From NCBI GenBank assembly GCA_045602925.1, contig JAZSCN010000021.1, positions 1 to 64,000 of the forward strand: 64,000 nt of DNA, written 5' to 3'. The notes beneath the pieces were generated by a model. That model saw nothing but the letters and a program-made list of their open reading frames with translations, was not told the origin of the DNA and searched no databases. This stretch comes from UBA7477 sp045602925. Its GTDB lineage: Bacteria > Bacillota > Clostridia > Oscillospirales > Ruminococcaceae. The number at the start of each line of letters is the position of its first letter. Position 1 is the first letter of the stretch. The position numbers were made by a program, and so were the translations under genes. This document shows positions 1 to 8,301 of this stretch, one piece after another.

Positions 1-20
1 AGATTTTTGATTTCAAGCAT
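1..20 (-). CDS. 5' tip of a leftward gene, ABC-ATPase-like start
   Basis: Only seven codons are inside the window, reading MLEIKNL on the minus strand. They are preceded by a GGAG motif seven bases upstream of the ATG. MLEIKNL is a common opening of ABC transporter ATP-binding subunits, so that is the best guess, but other proteins can begin this way. The rest lies to the left of the window. Confidence 0.4.
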
Positions 21-143
21 TTTAATACTCCGTTCTATGATAATTTAATTTATTCTGTCACAAATACCGTCTTCTATTCAAAACGGCATTCAACATAGTA
101 TTATATCACATCTTGTCGATAAAAGCAAGCATAACGCAAAATT

Positions 144-163
144 CCCCACCGATTAGGGTGGGG
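144..163 (-). terminator. Rho-independent-like hairpin
   Basis: CCCCACC and GGTGGGG form a perfect 7-bp stem with a short loop. On the minus strand it is followed by AATTTTG, a weak U-run. It lies downstream of the decayed reading frame and of the two small-RNA units, and before the gene that leaves the window. Confidence 0.4.
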
Positions 164-170
164 ATATAAT

Positions 171-456
171 TTATGGCTGGTATAGATTATCGTCGTAGTC
201 TTCCTCGTCAAAGTACCGTAACATAATCAGTTTCGCCATTTTCTGCATCAACAAGCCATATCATCTGTGAGGCAGTCTGAGGGTCATATACTCTGAACTG
301 CCAGCATAACCTGGCGTAGCTCTTTAATTTACAAATTTCAACTGTAATTATGCACGATAATGGTAATCTCGTATTGTGCAGGGTACACGGCCAAAGATAT
401 GCGGTTATTCCGTCTACTATATAAGAGTCAGGAAAGTGGCATTTGGTTGCAGTGAA
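171..456 (-). pseudogene. Decayed coding remnant, unidentified
   Basis: One minus-strand frame is open for about 83 codons without a start and ends ...ENGETDYVTVL. An overlapping frame continues with the acidic tail RYFDEEDYDDNLYQP before its own stop. The two pieces would join through a single frameshift near 215-230. No start codon or ribosome binding site is visible upstream and no family is recognised. It may be a remnant of a small protein, or chance; the support is only the protein-like composition of both tails. Confidence 0.22.
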
Positions 457-495
457 TTAAAAATATTTTTCCGCCACCTGCCCTGCAAAAAGGCA

Positions 496-612
496 CAAAA
501 AAACAGACGCCCTTACGGACGTCTGACACCATTCTTATTAGTCGCATAAGTGCCTGCGACAAAAAAATAGAAGCCTGTTTTATTATAAAGGGTCAACAGA
601 TTCCCCAGTGAA
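496..612 (-). ncRNA. Candidate small RNA, copy A of a tandem pair
   Basis: Read on the minus strand this unit repeats the plan of the neighbouring copy at 684-799. It has a 36-nt block at 575-610 that matches 765-800 at 35 of 36 positions, a CUGUU...AACAG hairpin, a GUCGC...GCGAC hairpin with a different loop, and a terminator hairpin (504-525) ending in a U-run. The terminator stem differs in sequence from copy B but keeps its pairing, which argues for conserved RNA structure. No consensus promoter is seen directly upstream, so it may be made by read-through of copy B or be a decayed duplicate. No Rfam family is recognised. Confidence 0.45.
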
Positions 613-683
613 GACACCCAGACTGTGAGCCCGGCCGAACACACAGCCCTTTGGTTCTTCGATAGCGTTACTCGCCTTTCCCA

Positions 684-799
684 TAAAAAAAACAAACGCC
701 CAACTTAATGGGCGTTTGACACGTTCTTGTTAGTCGCCCTGTGCTTGCGACACCAAAAAGACTTCTGTTTTATTATAAAGGGTCAACAGATTCCCCTGT
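684..799 (-). ncRNA. Candidate small RNA, copy B with its own promoter
   Basis: A near-consensus minus-strand promoter (806-834) would start transcription at about 799. The transcript of about 115 nt holds the block shared with copy A, a CUGUU/AACAG hairpin, a GUCGC/GCGAC hairpin and a terminator (stem AAACGCCC/GGGCGTTT at 693-718) with eight U residues. No start codon with a ribosome binding site occurs inside it. It lies directly downstream of dapL but has its own start signal, so it is unlikely to be only that gene's 3' end. Function unknown. Confidence 0.55.
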
Positions 800-805
800 G
801 CTAAT

Positions 806-834
806 ATTATATGCTATTTAAAAGCATTTGTCAA
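806..834 (-). promoter_or_regulatory. Sigma-A promoter of the tandem small RNAs
   Basis: On the minus strand, TTGACA (829-834) and TATAAT (806-811) are separated by 17 bp. Both hexamers match the consensus exactly, so a strongly expressed transcript is expected. It lies just after the dapL stop codon and points away from it. Confidence 0.75.
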
Positions 835-836
835 GA

Positions 837-2039
837 CTAAAATTTCATAGCCTTGAAACGCTTCATAGCTTCCTTTGTTCTTTCTCTGTCGCCGAAGGCT
901 GTGAGTCTGAAGAAGCCCTCGCCATTCTTACCAAATCCTGCACCAGGTGTTCCTACGACGTTTGCCTCGGAGAGAAGCTTGTCGAAGAATTCCCAGCTAC
1001 CCATACCGTTTGGACACTTGAGCCAGATGTATGGTGAGTTCTTTCCGCCTGTGTAGTAGATTCCCATCTCATCGAGAGTTGAAGCGATAATCTTAGCATT
1101 CTCTCTGTAGTAGTCGATTGCTTCTCTAATCTGCTTCTGACCTTCCTCTGTGAATACTGCCTCTGCGGCACGCTGTACAGGGTAAGAAACGCCGTTGAAC
1201 TTGCTTCCCTGGCGTCTGCCCCAGATAGCTGCGATGCTTACCTTTTCGCCACCCTCGGAGATAACCTCGAGGTCGTTTGGAACAACTGTATATCCACATC
1301 TCATACCTGTAAAGCCTGCTGTCTTAGAGAGTGAGCACATCTCAATTGCACACTTTCTTGCACCCTCGATTTCGAAGATACTTCTCGGAAGGTCAGGCTC
1401 GGAAACAAATGACTCATAGGCAGCATCGAAGATAATGATTGCCTCGTGCTTTATTGCGTAGTCAACCCACTCCTTGAGCTGTGCCTTTGTGTAGACTGAT
1501 CCTGTTGGGTTGTTTGGTGAGCAAAGATAGATAAGGTCAGCGTGAACATTATCATCAGGCATAGCAGCAAAGCCGTTAGCCTCGTTGGAATCAGCGTAGA
1601 TAATCTTTCTTCCACTCATAAGGTTTGTATCAACATATACAGGGTAAGCAGGGTCTGTAACAAGCACGGTGTTTCCGTCGCCGAAGATATCTACAATATT
1701 GCCACAGTCACTCTTCGCACCATCGTTTATTCTAACCTCGTCAGCATTAACGTCTGCGCCAAAGCTCTTGTAGTAATTTGCAACAGCCTCTCTTAAGAAG
1801 TCATAGCCTGCGCCACTATCCTCATAGCCCTTGAAGGTTTCCTTTACGCCCATTTCGTCTGTTGCCTTCTTCATTGCTTCAACAACAGCAGGAGCGATAG
1901 GAAGAGTTACGTCGCCTATACCCATTCTGATAATATCAGCATCAGGATTTGCTTGAGAAAATGCCTTTATTCTCTTTGCAATCTCGATAAAGAGATAGTT
2001 CTTCTGAAGCTTTAAAAAGTTCTCATTAATTTTAACCAT
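837..2039 (-). CDS. dapL: LL-diaminopimelate aminotransferase
   Basis: A PLP-dependent class I/II aminotransferase that converts tetrahydrodipicolinate directly to LL-diaminopimelate, using glutamate as amino donor, in lysine and peptidoglycan precursor synthesis. The 400-residue length fits the DapL family. The N-terminus carries the typical IRMGIGDVTLPI segment, and SLSKTAGFTGMRCGY contains the lysine that forms the Schiff base with PLP. The ATG is preceded by GGAGG. It follows dapF by 34 bp on the same strand, so the two are probably co-transcribed and give consecutive steps of the aminotransferase variant of the DAP pathway. Cytoplasmic. Confidence 0.96.
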   Translation of the reverse strand: MVKINENFLKLQKNYLFIEIAKRIKAFSQANPDADIIRMGIGDVTLPIAPAVVEAMKKATDEMGVKETFKGYEDSGAGYDFLREAVANYYKSFGADVNADEVRINDGAKSDCGNIVDIFGDGNTVLVTDPAYPVYVDTNLMSGRKIIYADSNEANGFAAMPDDNVHADLIYLCSPNNPTGSVYTKAQLKEWVDYAIKHEAIIIFDAAYESFVSEPDLPRSIFEIEGARKCAIEMCSLSKTAGFTGMRCGYTVVPNDLEVISEGGEKVSIAAIWGRRQGSKFNGVSYPVQRAAEAVFTEEGQKQIREAIDYYRENAKIIASTLDEMGIYYTGGKNSPYIWLKCPNGMGSWEFFDKLLSEANVVGTPGAGFGKNGEGFFRLTAFGDRERTKEAMKRFKAMKF

Positions 2040-2073
2040 AATATATACCTCCGTAAAGCGATAATCGCTTAGT

Positions 2074-2937
2074 TTACATTTTAATATTTACTGTACCTCT
2101 GAACGCCTCGACAGCTTCTCCCGTCATAAGCACTCTTTCGTCTGTGTAGTTTATGACAAGGTCTCCACCTCTCAGGTGAACAAGGATATCCTCACCGGCA
2201 GGGCAAATGCCATTCTTCACAGCAGCCGCAACAGTTGCGCAGGTGCCTGTACCACAAGCCCAGGTTTCTCCGCTTCCTCTTTCCCAGACACGCATTTTAA
2301 GCTCTTTTTCAGAGATAACCTCGACGAATTCCGTATTGACTCTTTCCGGGAAAATCTCGTTGCATTCAAATTTTCTGCCGATGCCCTCTAAGTCCATATC
2401 GTCAATACCCTGCGTGAAGATTACGCAGTGTGGGTTGCCCATAGAAACACAGTTTATCTTGTATTCCTTGCCGTCTACAGTTAAAGCCCTATCGATAACG
2501 CTTTCGCCCGCAAGTGTGGTAGGAATAAGGCTTGGTGTGAAAATCGCCTTGCCCATATCGACCTTAGCTCCGACAGCCACGCCGTCTTCTTTTACAAGCT
2601 CGATAGTCTTTATTCCACTTAAGGTTTCAATTCTAACGATGTCGCTTTTTACAATACCTTCATCCGAACAGAGCTTTGCAACGCATCTTATACCGTTGCC
2701 ACACATCTTACCCTCCGAGCCGTCGGCATTGAACATTCTCATCTTAGCATCTGCGACATCTGACGGACAAACAAGTATTATTCCGTCGCCACCGATAGAA
2801 AAATGTCTGTCGGATAGCAGAATGCTTAACTCCTCGGGATTTAAAATCTGCTCTTCAAAGCAGTTAAAGTAGATATAGTCGTTTCCACAGCCGTGCATTT
2901 TGATGAATTTCAGCGTTTTGTTTTCTGTCTGTTTCAT
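2074..2937 (-). CDS. dapF: Diaminopimelate epimerase
   Basis: Interconverts LL- and meso-diaminopimelate, the step after DapL; meso-DAP feeds lysine and the peptidoglycan cross-link. At 287 residues it is full length. Both catalytic cysteines sit in their usual contexts: MCGNGIRC near residue 78 and WACGTGTCAT near residue 230. The N-terminal HGCGNDY motif is also typical, although the protein starts about ten residues further upstream than many homologues. An AAAGGGGA ribosome binding site precedes the ATG. It is the first gene of the dapF-dapL operon. Confidence 0.96.
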   Translation of the reverse strand: MKQTENKTLKFIKMHGCGNDYIYFNCFEEQILNPEELSILLSDRHFSIGGDGIILVCPSDVADAKMRMFNADGSEGKMCGNGIRCVAKLCSDEGIVKSDIVRIETLSGIKTIELVKEDGVAVGAKVDMGKAIFTPSLIPTTLAGESVIDRALTVDGKEYKINCVSMGNPHCVIFTQGIDDMDLEGIGRKFECNEIFPERVNTEFVEVISEKELKMRVWERGSGETWACGTGTCATVAAAVKNGICPAGEDILVHLRGGDLVINYTDERVLMTGEAVEAFRGTVNIKM

Positions 2938-3023
2938 ACGAAAAATCCCCTTTCAAGCGTATCTTAAGGCTTACAGCCTGACACTTTATTATACAACGCT
3001 CCTGCCCCTCTTGTCAAGCAAAA

Positions 3024-3064
3024 AAGAGATAACAAGACGGTGCTTTCCCGAAGTGTTATCTCTT
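3024..3064 (-). terminator. Rho-independent terminator
   Basis: AAGAGATAAC and GTTATCTCTT form a 10-bp stem with a U-run on both strands. It lies 32 bp past the stop codon of the SGNH/DUF4832 gene on the minus strand, and separates that gene from dapF. Confidence 0.8.
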
Positions 3065-3095
3065 TTTATTCGTCGCTGTAGTTAAGAGTTATTTG

Positions 3096-6000
3096 CTATT
3101 TCACATTTTTGTTATAGTAATCAAGCAGCCCCTGTGCGTAGTTTTTAGCAGAAGTTGTGGCGTTTTTGTCGTTTACTACTGCTGTGGCAATCTGGTGGAT
3201 ACTTCTTTGGCAAACTACATCATCGACTACCGTATACTTTACGCCGTTCAGCTTGTAATCTACTGTGAGCTGGGTGTAGAGGTTATCGCCATAGTTCTCA
3301 GCCTTGATGTTTGTAAAGATTATGTTTGAAATCTTCTTGCCGTTTACAACCTCGATATTCTCACCCTTGACGTAGTATGGAAGCTCGCCCTCGGTTGTGC
3401 CGTACTTCCAGTGCCAAGAGATAATCTCTGCACCTTCGGGGAGCTTTTCGTCTATTACATATCTGAATCTTATATCTGCTCTTGAATACTGCTTTTGGAT
3501 TCTAAGTGAGCCACCCTTGAAGCTTGCGACATCACTTGGTGTATGCTCCGGTAAATCTGTAAGCCTTAGTCTGTTTGTGACAAGAGTATTCTTGTTATCA
3601 AACCTTACTGTAGGGTCCGGTTTTGCCATAGAGATATAGTTGTCGCAATCGTACATCGCAAGACAGATTATTGCGTTATCGAGGTTTGTGTTTCCCTTAT
3701 ACTCAAAGAGGAAGGTTTGCTCGGAGTCATCTCTGAACGAGCCCTTTTCAATCTTTATAGGCTGACCGAAGGCTTCTAGCTTGTTGCCGTCATTGTCAGT
3801 AATTTCGGCACAGAGGTCGATATTGAAAAACGCAGGTGCGACGCCTGTATTTTTGATTGTGACGAGGAGCTTGTTGCCGTCACGTTTTGCTTCGGTTACT
3901 GTGAAATTGTAACCGAGGCGATTGCACATTTCGTCTATGATATACTGCCTCTCCTTGTAGAACTTAAAGCTTCCGGTGGATTCCTGGTCGAGCGCATAGA
4001 TAGAAAGGTGCGCAATCTCGATAGTTTCTCTAAAGCGTTGCTCTGTCCACTGCAAGAAATTTCCGGTCGGCGGTTCCATCTGCATTGAATAAGGCCCGAG
4101 ATTTTCTGCAAGCGTAGGAAGATTTGCCCTGTATGCAGGTCTTAAATCCCATTCTGCATTCCTTGTACGGATAAAGCTGTCATTACGCTTTGTAATTCCA
4201 AGGCTCAAGGCATATTCGTAAACCTCACCCTTTACAGAGGAGATTACGCAGCAGGTTGTCTTGTCAAAAACCTTTGCAACATGGTCAAGAAGTCTCTTCT
4301 GGTCTTCAACAGACGGCATAGGGTTGTCTACCCACTCTGTGGTGTGCCATTCGCCGTAATTACCATAGGAGCAAATGCTGAAATACTCTACTCTTGGGTC
4401 ACCATTATACTTTTCTGCAAGAGCTGTGACAAAGTCTATGTAGGCATCTGTATATCCCGAATCCGACCATCTTGGTATCAAAAGCGGTACTGAGGTATCT
4501 TCGTTATCATATTTATAATATGTGAGGTCTTTTCCTACGTTATATTTCGTGTATACCCACTCCGGAACAAAGTCATGCTCTGCGCCATAGTTATCATCAG
4601 AGCCTTTTGTGCTTGCATACGGGAAGATTCTTATGCCGTAAGTCATTCCCTGCTCCTCACAAGCTTCGAGCACCTCATCTATAGCTGTGAAATCATATTC
4701 TCCCGGTGCAGTGCTTAAGTCCTCCCAGAACAGTACGTCACTTACGATTGTAACTACATCCCAGGAGCAATTGCCGTAAAGTCCACCGATTCCGTAAGGA
4801 TGCTCTCCTTCAATGAGCATATTAGGGCCATATACGGTATTGACAAAGCCCTTATGTGGATTCTTGACCGGTCCGCCGAAAACCTCGGTTTCGTAGTAGA
4901 TTGTATTAGGAGTATCGAAATTCTCGTACGGGTCTTCCTTTGGCTCTTCAATTACAGGCTCGGCAAAAAGCTGATCGGCAACTATCTTGGCAACCTTATC
5001 TGCACCACGCGCGTTAAGGAAGATAGGATTACAATAGTAGGTAACAGCCAGCGCCCATTCACTTTCGAGGCAAAATTCAAGCCATGGGTTAAAGACATCA
5101 ATAACGCTGACATTTTCAACCCTCGCGATATAATTAAGCTCGCTATTGAACCACTTTTCTTTAATGATAGGGTAGGTTAGGCAGTCGTCGTCTTCGCCCT
5201 GCTGAGTTACAAGGTAGACTCTCATTCCCTTTTCTTTTGCCTGCCTTACCATATCCCTCATATTTTCAACATACTCGGTAGGGTCAGGAGAATTACTATT
5301 AACTGCCACGGCATCTCTATAGTCATTTATACCTATCGAAAGAAGGAGTATATCCCCTTCTCTTGCGTACTGCACAGCTGTCGGGAAAGCTGCATTTTTA
5401 AGTTGAGTCGAGTCAATGCTGTTGATACCTATATTTCTTATGTCGTACTCTTCGGTATCTATGTACTTATAAAGGAACTCGCCCCAGCCTCGTTCAGAAT
5501 CTTCCGTTACATTATATCGTTTTGATACAGTTGAATCACCGGCAAGCCAGATTGTTGGCTTTAGGCTTTGCTCGGGAATCTGCTCAATTTCTAATGTAGA
5601 TAGCGAAAAAGGTGTACCGGAAATACCCGAACTTGGGTAAATCTGTAGCTGTCCGTCTGTAACAGGAATTGTGAAGGAATCCGTCGCATTATTACCCGTC
5701 AAGAAGAAAAGCTGTGATGTGCCCTCTGCAGTAATAGATGTAGAAACTACATCGCCGGTTACTACAGTAATCTTGTAATATCCATTAGGCAAATCGACCT
5801 TGAGATAATGATTCGGAACATTTGATAAAAACTGCACAGCATCAGAAAGTTCGTCTTTTCCACTTGATGTTACATTCTGCACAGCCTTAAGGTCAGCAAA
5901 GCCGTAGCCCTTGTCCTTGCTATAGACTCCGTCCTTTGCAGAAAGACCTATGTACCCCTCAGCTGTTCCGAGTCCACCAAAGTCGAATTTGTAATGCACG

Positions 6001-6098
6001 AGCTCTTCGCTCTGTGGCTGTGCCTCGACTGAATAAGCAGTCGGGAGCATAGTAAAGAGCATCGCTAATGCGAGCATTACGCTCAGTAGTTTTTTCAC
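3096..6098 (-). CDS. Secreted SGNH esterase with DUF4874/DUF4832 and a C-terminal surface module
   Basis: About 1000 residues. The GTG start at 6098 is preferred because GGGGAG lies seven bases upstream, and it opens directly with a signal peptide (MKKLLSVMLALAMLF). A galactose-binding-like segment follows (FDFGGLGTAEGY). Next is an SGNH hydrolase resembling rhamnogalacturonan acetylesterases, with WLAGDSTVS (nucleophile Ser), NIGINSIDS and LLLSIGINDY. A second half resembles DUF4874 (NPHKGFVNTVYG) and DUF4832. The last 145 residues repeat a module found in the LRR protein at 8302-9819. The likely role is deacetylation of plant polysaccharide outside the cell; the substrate is not shown by the sequence. 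Confidence 0.8.
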   Translation of the reverse strand: MKKLLSVMLALAMLFTMLPTAYSVEAQPQSEELVHYKFDFGGLGTAEGYIGLSAKDGVYSKDKGYGFADLKAVQNVTSSGKDELSDAVQFLSNVPNHYLKVDLPNGYYKITVVTGDVVSTSITAEGTSQLFFLTGNNATDSFTIPVTDGQLQIYPSSGISGTPFSLSTLEIEQIPEQSLKPTIWLAGDSTVSKRYNVTEDSERGWGEFLYKYIDTEEYDIRNIGINSIDSTQLKNAAFPTAVQYAREGDILLLSIGINDYRDAVAVNSNSPDPTEYVENMRDMVRQAKEKGMRVYLVTQQGEDDDCLTYPIIKEKWFNSELNYIARVENVSVIDVFNPWLEFCLESEWALAVTYYCNPIFLNARGADKVAKIVADQLFAEPVIEEPKEDPYENFDTPNTIYYETEVFGGPVKNPHKGFVNTVYGPNMLIEGEHPYGIGGLYGNCSWDVVTIVSDVLFWEDLSTAPGEYDFTAIDEVLEACEEQGMTYGIRIFPYASTKGSDDNYGAEHDFVPEWVYTKYNVGKDLTYYKYDNEDTSVPLLIPRWSDSGYTDAYIDFVTALAEKYNGDPRVEYFSICSYGNYGEWHTTEWVDNPMPSVEDQKRLLDHVAKVFDKTTCCVISSVKGEVYEYALSLGITKRNDSFIRTRNAEWDLRPAYRANLPTLAENLGPYSMQMEPPTGNFLQWTEQRFRETIEIAHLSIYALDQESTGSFKFYKERQYIIDEMCNRLGYNFTVTEAKRDGNKLLVTIKNTGVAPAFFNIDLCAEITDNDGNKLEAFGQPIKIEKGSFRDDSEQTFLFEYKGNTNLDNAIICLAMYDCDNYISMAKPDPTVRFDNKNTLVTNRLRLTDLPEHTPSDVASFKGGSLRIQKQYSRADIRFRYVIDEKLPEGAEIISWHWKYGTTEGELPYYVKGENIEVVNGKKISNIIFTNIKAENYGDNLYTQLTVDYKLNGVKYTVVDDVVCQRSIHQIATAVVNDKNATTSAKNYAQGLLDYYNKNVK

Positions 6099-6229
6099 AA
6101 AAATTCTCCCCTTCATTTCTTTACAGTGAATTAACAGACGTTTAAATATATTACTCTTCACCCTAGAAATTAAAATGGATTGTATCGTTTTAACCCATCT
6201 TTAGCGTCAATAATTCACTTAATGGAATC

Positions 6230-6258
6230 ATTATAGCACCACTGAATTTAAACTGCAA
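6230..6258 (-). promoter_or_regulatory. Promoter of the SGNH/DUF4832 gene
   Basis: On the minus strand, TTGCAG and TATAAT are 17 bp apart, with an extended -10 (TGCTATAAT). The predicted leader before the GTG start is about 125 nt. Confidence 0.65.
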
Positions 6259-6302
6259 GCTTTGATAACGATTAAGGAAAAATATTTTTTCTGCACTAAA
6301 AA

Positions 6303-6335
6303 ATCCCCTTCTACACAAGCTGTGCAAAAGGGGAT
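6303..6335 (-). terminator. Rho-independent terminator after the response-regulator remnant
   Basis: ATCCCCTT and AAGGGGAT form the stem, followed on the minus strand by TTTTTT. It lies directly after the stop of the BTAD-type regulator fragment. Confidence 0.75.
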
Positions 6336-6340
6336 GTATT

Positions 6341-6893
6341 CTAGTCTGTGCCCATAAGCTGGGCGTTTGTTATCTCTGCCCAGGAATACTGCGACATATA
6401 CTCGCCACGGTACAAATTGAGATTATTGATTGGGTCTGAAAGGAAGCTGTAGTAGTCGCAAGCAACAGTATTCAGATTTATTGCGATGACGTTTCTGCCC
6501 TTTGTTATTGCGTCCTCTATGTCGTTTTCCTTGAGTATTGAGCGAAGGTCAGAGATAAGCGTTCTAAGGTGGGATTGCAGGGATTTACTGTCATCGCCGT
6601 CTTCCCACAGAACAGCCATAAGCTCGCCCATTGTGATGCTTGCTCCCCTTCTGTCGACGAGGTATGCTAAAAGCTCCTTTGTTTTTGCTCTGCGGAACAA
6701 AATCTGCTTCCCGTTTACAAAAACCTCGAAGTTGCCAAAAGCTCTGACAAACAGCTTGTGCGACTTTATATCCGGGGTAATCGGATGCCTTAGCGACAGC
6801 ATTTCCTCGTACACCTTCTCATAGGTAACCGGCTTCATAATATACCCTGACGAGCGAAGGCTGAGTGCCTCGACTCCGTATTCGCCAAAGCCC
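6341..6893 (-). pseudogene. Remnant of a SARP/BTAD-type response regulator
   Basis: The frame starting near 6893 reads GFGEYGVEALSL then SGYIMKPVTYEKV. This is the alpha4-beta5 end of a receiver domain with the conserved Lys-Pro. It continues into an OmpR-like winged helix (VRAFGNFEVFVNGK, TKELLAYLVDRRG) and the start of a BTAD domain. The first two-thirds of the receiver, including the phospho-acceptor Asp, are missing; upstream sequence belongs to a sensor gene in another frame. The ATG at 6838 would give a 165-residue DNA-binding fragment, but no ribosome binding site precedes it. I infer a deletion that fused two adjacent two-component genes. Confidence 0.7.
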
Positions 6894-7521
6894 TATCAAA
6901 AATGCAAACAGCCCCAGCGCAATAAGTCCCTGCGGAGATTTCTTTCTAAATAATCTAAGGAATCCAAAGCAGATAAACACAACGCTCATAAGCATACCAA
7001 AAATGCTCAGCACGATTTGTGGCATATCCTCTCTTAGCTGATATGAATATATTCCCAGCTCAGAGCCTAGCAAAAATGTGGGAAGCCTATCTGCCTGGCT
7101 TTCATAGACAGGAACAATTTCTATCAAAATCTCTTTTTTAAGGTCGCTGTTTTGCAAGTGTACCTTTACCCAGTTAAGACCTACTGTTTTTCCTATCTTA
7201 TTTTCATCAGAAGGCATAAGAGAATAGACAAGCTCTTCGCCTATCCACACCCTTACATACTGGTGTCTTGCATAAAATACAAGGTGCGGAGTGCTCTCGC
7301 CGTCGAACTTGTCAAAGGTCATTCTATACTCCTGCACGATGCCAAGAGGCATGCTATCATCCTCTCGCTCGCTCACCGTATATTCGAGCACCTCTCTGAA
7401 GTTGCCGCATTCACGGGATTCCTTAATCTCTATATTTTGCACTATACTCAGATACACCGCGATAGCTATAAGAAGTGCACCGACTATCAGTGGCGCGATT
7501 ATAGAAAGCTTTTTTTGTCAT
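6885..7521 (-). pseudogene. Truncated, frameshifted 7TMR-DISM-type sensor gene
   Basis: The ATG at 7521 has an AAAGGA ribosome binding site, but a run of seven A residues just after it throws the reading frame off. With six A it would read MTKKLSIIAPLIVGALLIA, a clean signal anchor, and run on into the extracellular domain. That domain has FYARHQYVRVWIGEELVYS and two helices ending FAFLIGLW, resembling the front half of 7TM sensors of the DISM type. After the Trp near 6886 the sequence changes into response-regulator sequence. The remaining membrane helices and the kinase are missing. Probably non-functional. Confidence 0.65.
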
Positions 7522-7606
7522 ACTCTTTGTCCTTTCAATTAAGGCTTTTATTTATTATACAACAAAGCCTCTTTCTTTGCAAGAAAATAATGCGAAAAAT
7601 CGAAAT

Positions 7607-7654
7607 AAAAGCCGAATCGAACTAAGAATAGTCTCTTAATTAAATTCGGCTTTT
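7607..7654. terminator. Bidirectional terminator hairpin
   Basis: AAAAGCCGAAT and ATTCGGCTTTT give an 11-bp stem with a 26-nt loop and A/U tracts on both sides. It ends the transcript of the small acidic protein at 7663-7965. Confidence 0.7.
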
Positions 7655-7662
7655 GTACATTT

Positions 7663-7965
7663 TTATCCAAATGGATTTTCTACAATATTGTCGCCCTGCT
7701 CATACGGGTCGCCGTCAGGCTCGGTTGAGATCTCTTCAGTTGTTGTCGTAGTCTCGTCTGTCGACGTTGTTTCAGAGACTGTAGTAGTCTCCTCAGTAGG
7801 CGTCGTTTCAGAAGCTGTAGTTGTTGTAACTGAAGCATCGTTGAGGATTTCCTCGTTGCCCTCAGTCTCGTCATTCTGATTGCCCTGTGCGATATCAGAT
7901 GTAGTAATCACGTCGCAGAGCCTTAGCTCAATGATGTCGATTTCAGGGCATATATATTTTTTCAT
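7663..7965 (-). CDS. Small acidic Thr-rich protein, member 1 of a peptide family
   Basis: 100 residues with no signal peptide. The N-terminus MKKYICPEIDIIELRLCDVI followed by TTSD is shared with two other tiny genes here (8170-8301 and 10134-10253). The C-terminus DPYEQGDNIVENPFG shares PYExGDNIV with the 8170-8301 peptide. Between them lies a Thr/Glu-rich spacer like the linkers of the secreted proteins nearby. AGGAGA precedes the ATG by seven bases and it has its own promoter. No known family is recognised. The conserved ends and variable middle suggest a leader plus a functional tail; that is inference. Confidence 0.75.
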   Translation of the reverse strand: MKKYICPEIDIIELRLCDVITTSDIAQGNQNDETEGNEEILNDASVTTTTASETTPTEETTTVSETTSTDETTTTTEEISTEPDGDPYEQGDNIVENPFG

Positions 7966-8017
7966 CGGAATCTTCTCCTTTGCATTTTCAATATTTTTGT
8001 CTTAATGCGTTGTATTT

Positions 8018-8046
8018 ATTGTAGCACCATACCACGATTTTAGCAA
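8018..8046 (-). promoter_or_regulatory. Promoter of the small acidic protein gene
   Basis: On the minus strand, TTGCTA (8041-8046) and TACAAT (8018-8023) are 17 bp apart, with an extended -10 TGCTACAAT. The leader before the ATG is about 45 nt. Confidence 0.6.
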
Positions 8047-8108
8047 TAGCTATTTTTGAAAATTCTAAATCTTCCTTATTAGATTTCTTAATACCACTTT
8101 AACAACCA

Positions 8109-8132
8109 AGCCCCTGAGAGCTCTCAAGGGCT
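8109..8132 (-). terminator. Hairpin downstream of the 43-residue peptide gene
   Basis: The palindrome AGCCCCTGAGAG/CTCTCAAGGGCT forms a long stem. The U-run after it is poor on the minus strand (TTGGTTGTT), so termination there may be partial. Confidence 0.45.
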
Positions 8133-8169
8133 GTTTGTATGGTTTTATTTTGATTATCTAACAGGAAAA

Positions 8170-8301
8170 TCACGGGAAGAGAGTTCCGCCGTCTACAATG
8201 TTGTCGCCCGGCTCATACGGCTCTTCCTCGATGATATCAGATGTTCTTATAACATCGAGGATTCTTACAATTTCAAGCTCGGGGGATTTGTATTCCTTCA
8301 T
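8170..8301 (-). CDS. 43-residue peptide, member 2 of the family
   Basis: It reads MKEYKSPELEIVRILDVIRT, then SDIIEEEPYEPGDNIVDGGTLFP. The ATG directly abuts the stop codon of the LRR protein (TAAATG), so the two are translationally coupled. It shares Y-x-x-P-x-[LI], DVIxTSDI and PYExGDNIV with the protein at 7663-7965. It has no signal peptide and no transmembrane segment. It is too short for most gene callers, but the shared ends and the coupled start make it credible. Function unknown. Confidence 0.65.
   Translation of the reverse strand: MKEYKSPELEIVRILDVIRTSDIIEEEPYEPGDNIVDGGTLFP

Noticed and set aside
770..795. TTGACC followed by TATAAT within the small-RNA repeat block on the minus strand
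   Set aside because: The two boxes are only three bases apart, so they cannot form a sigma-A promoter; the real promoter lies upstream at 806-834.
2207..2872. 221-codon plus-strand ORF opposite dapF
   Set aside because: dapF has all catalytic motifs on the other strand; this frame has a low-complexity Ser/Pro/Ile composition.
7688..7879. Val/Ser-rich plus-strand ORF
   Set aside because: Shadow of the Thr/Glu spacer of the small acidic protein on the other strand.
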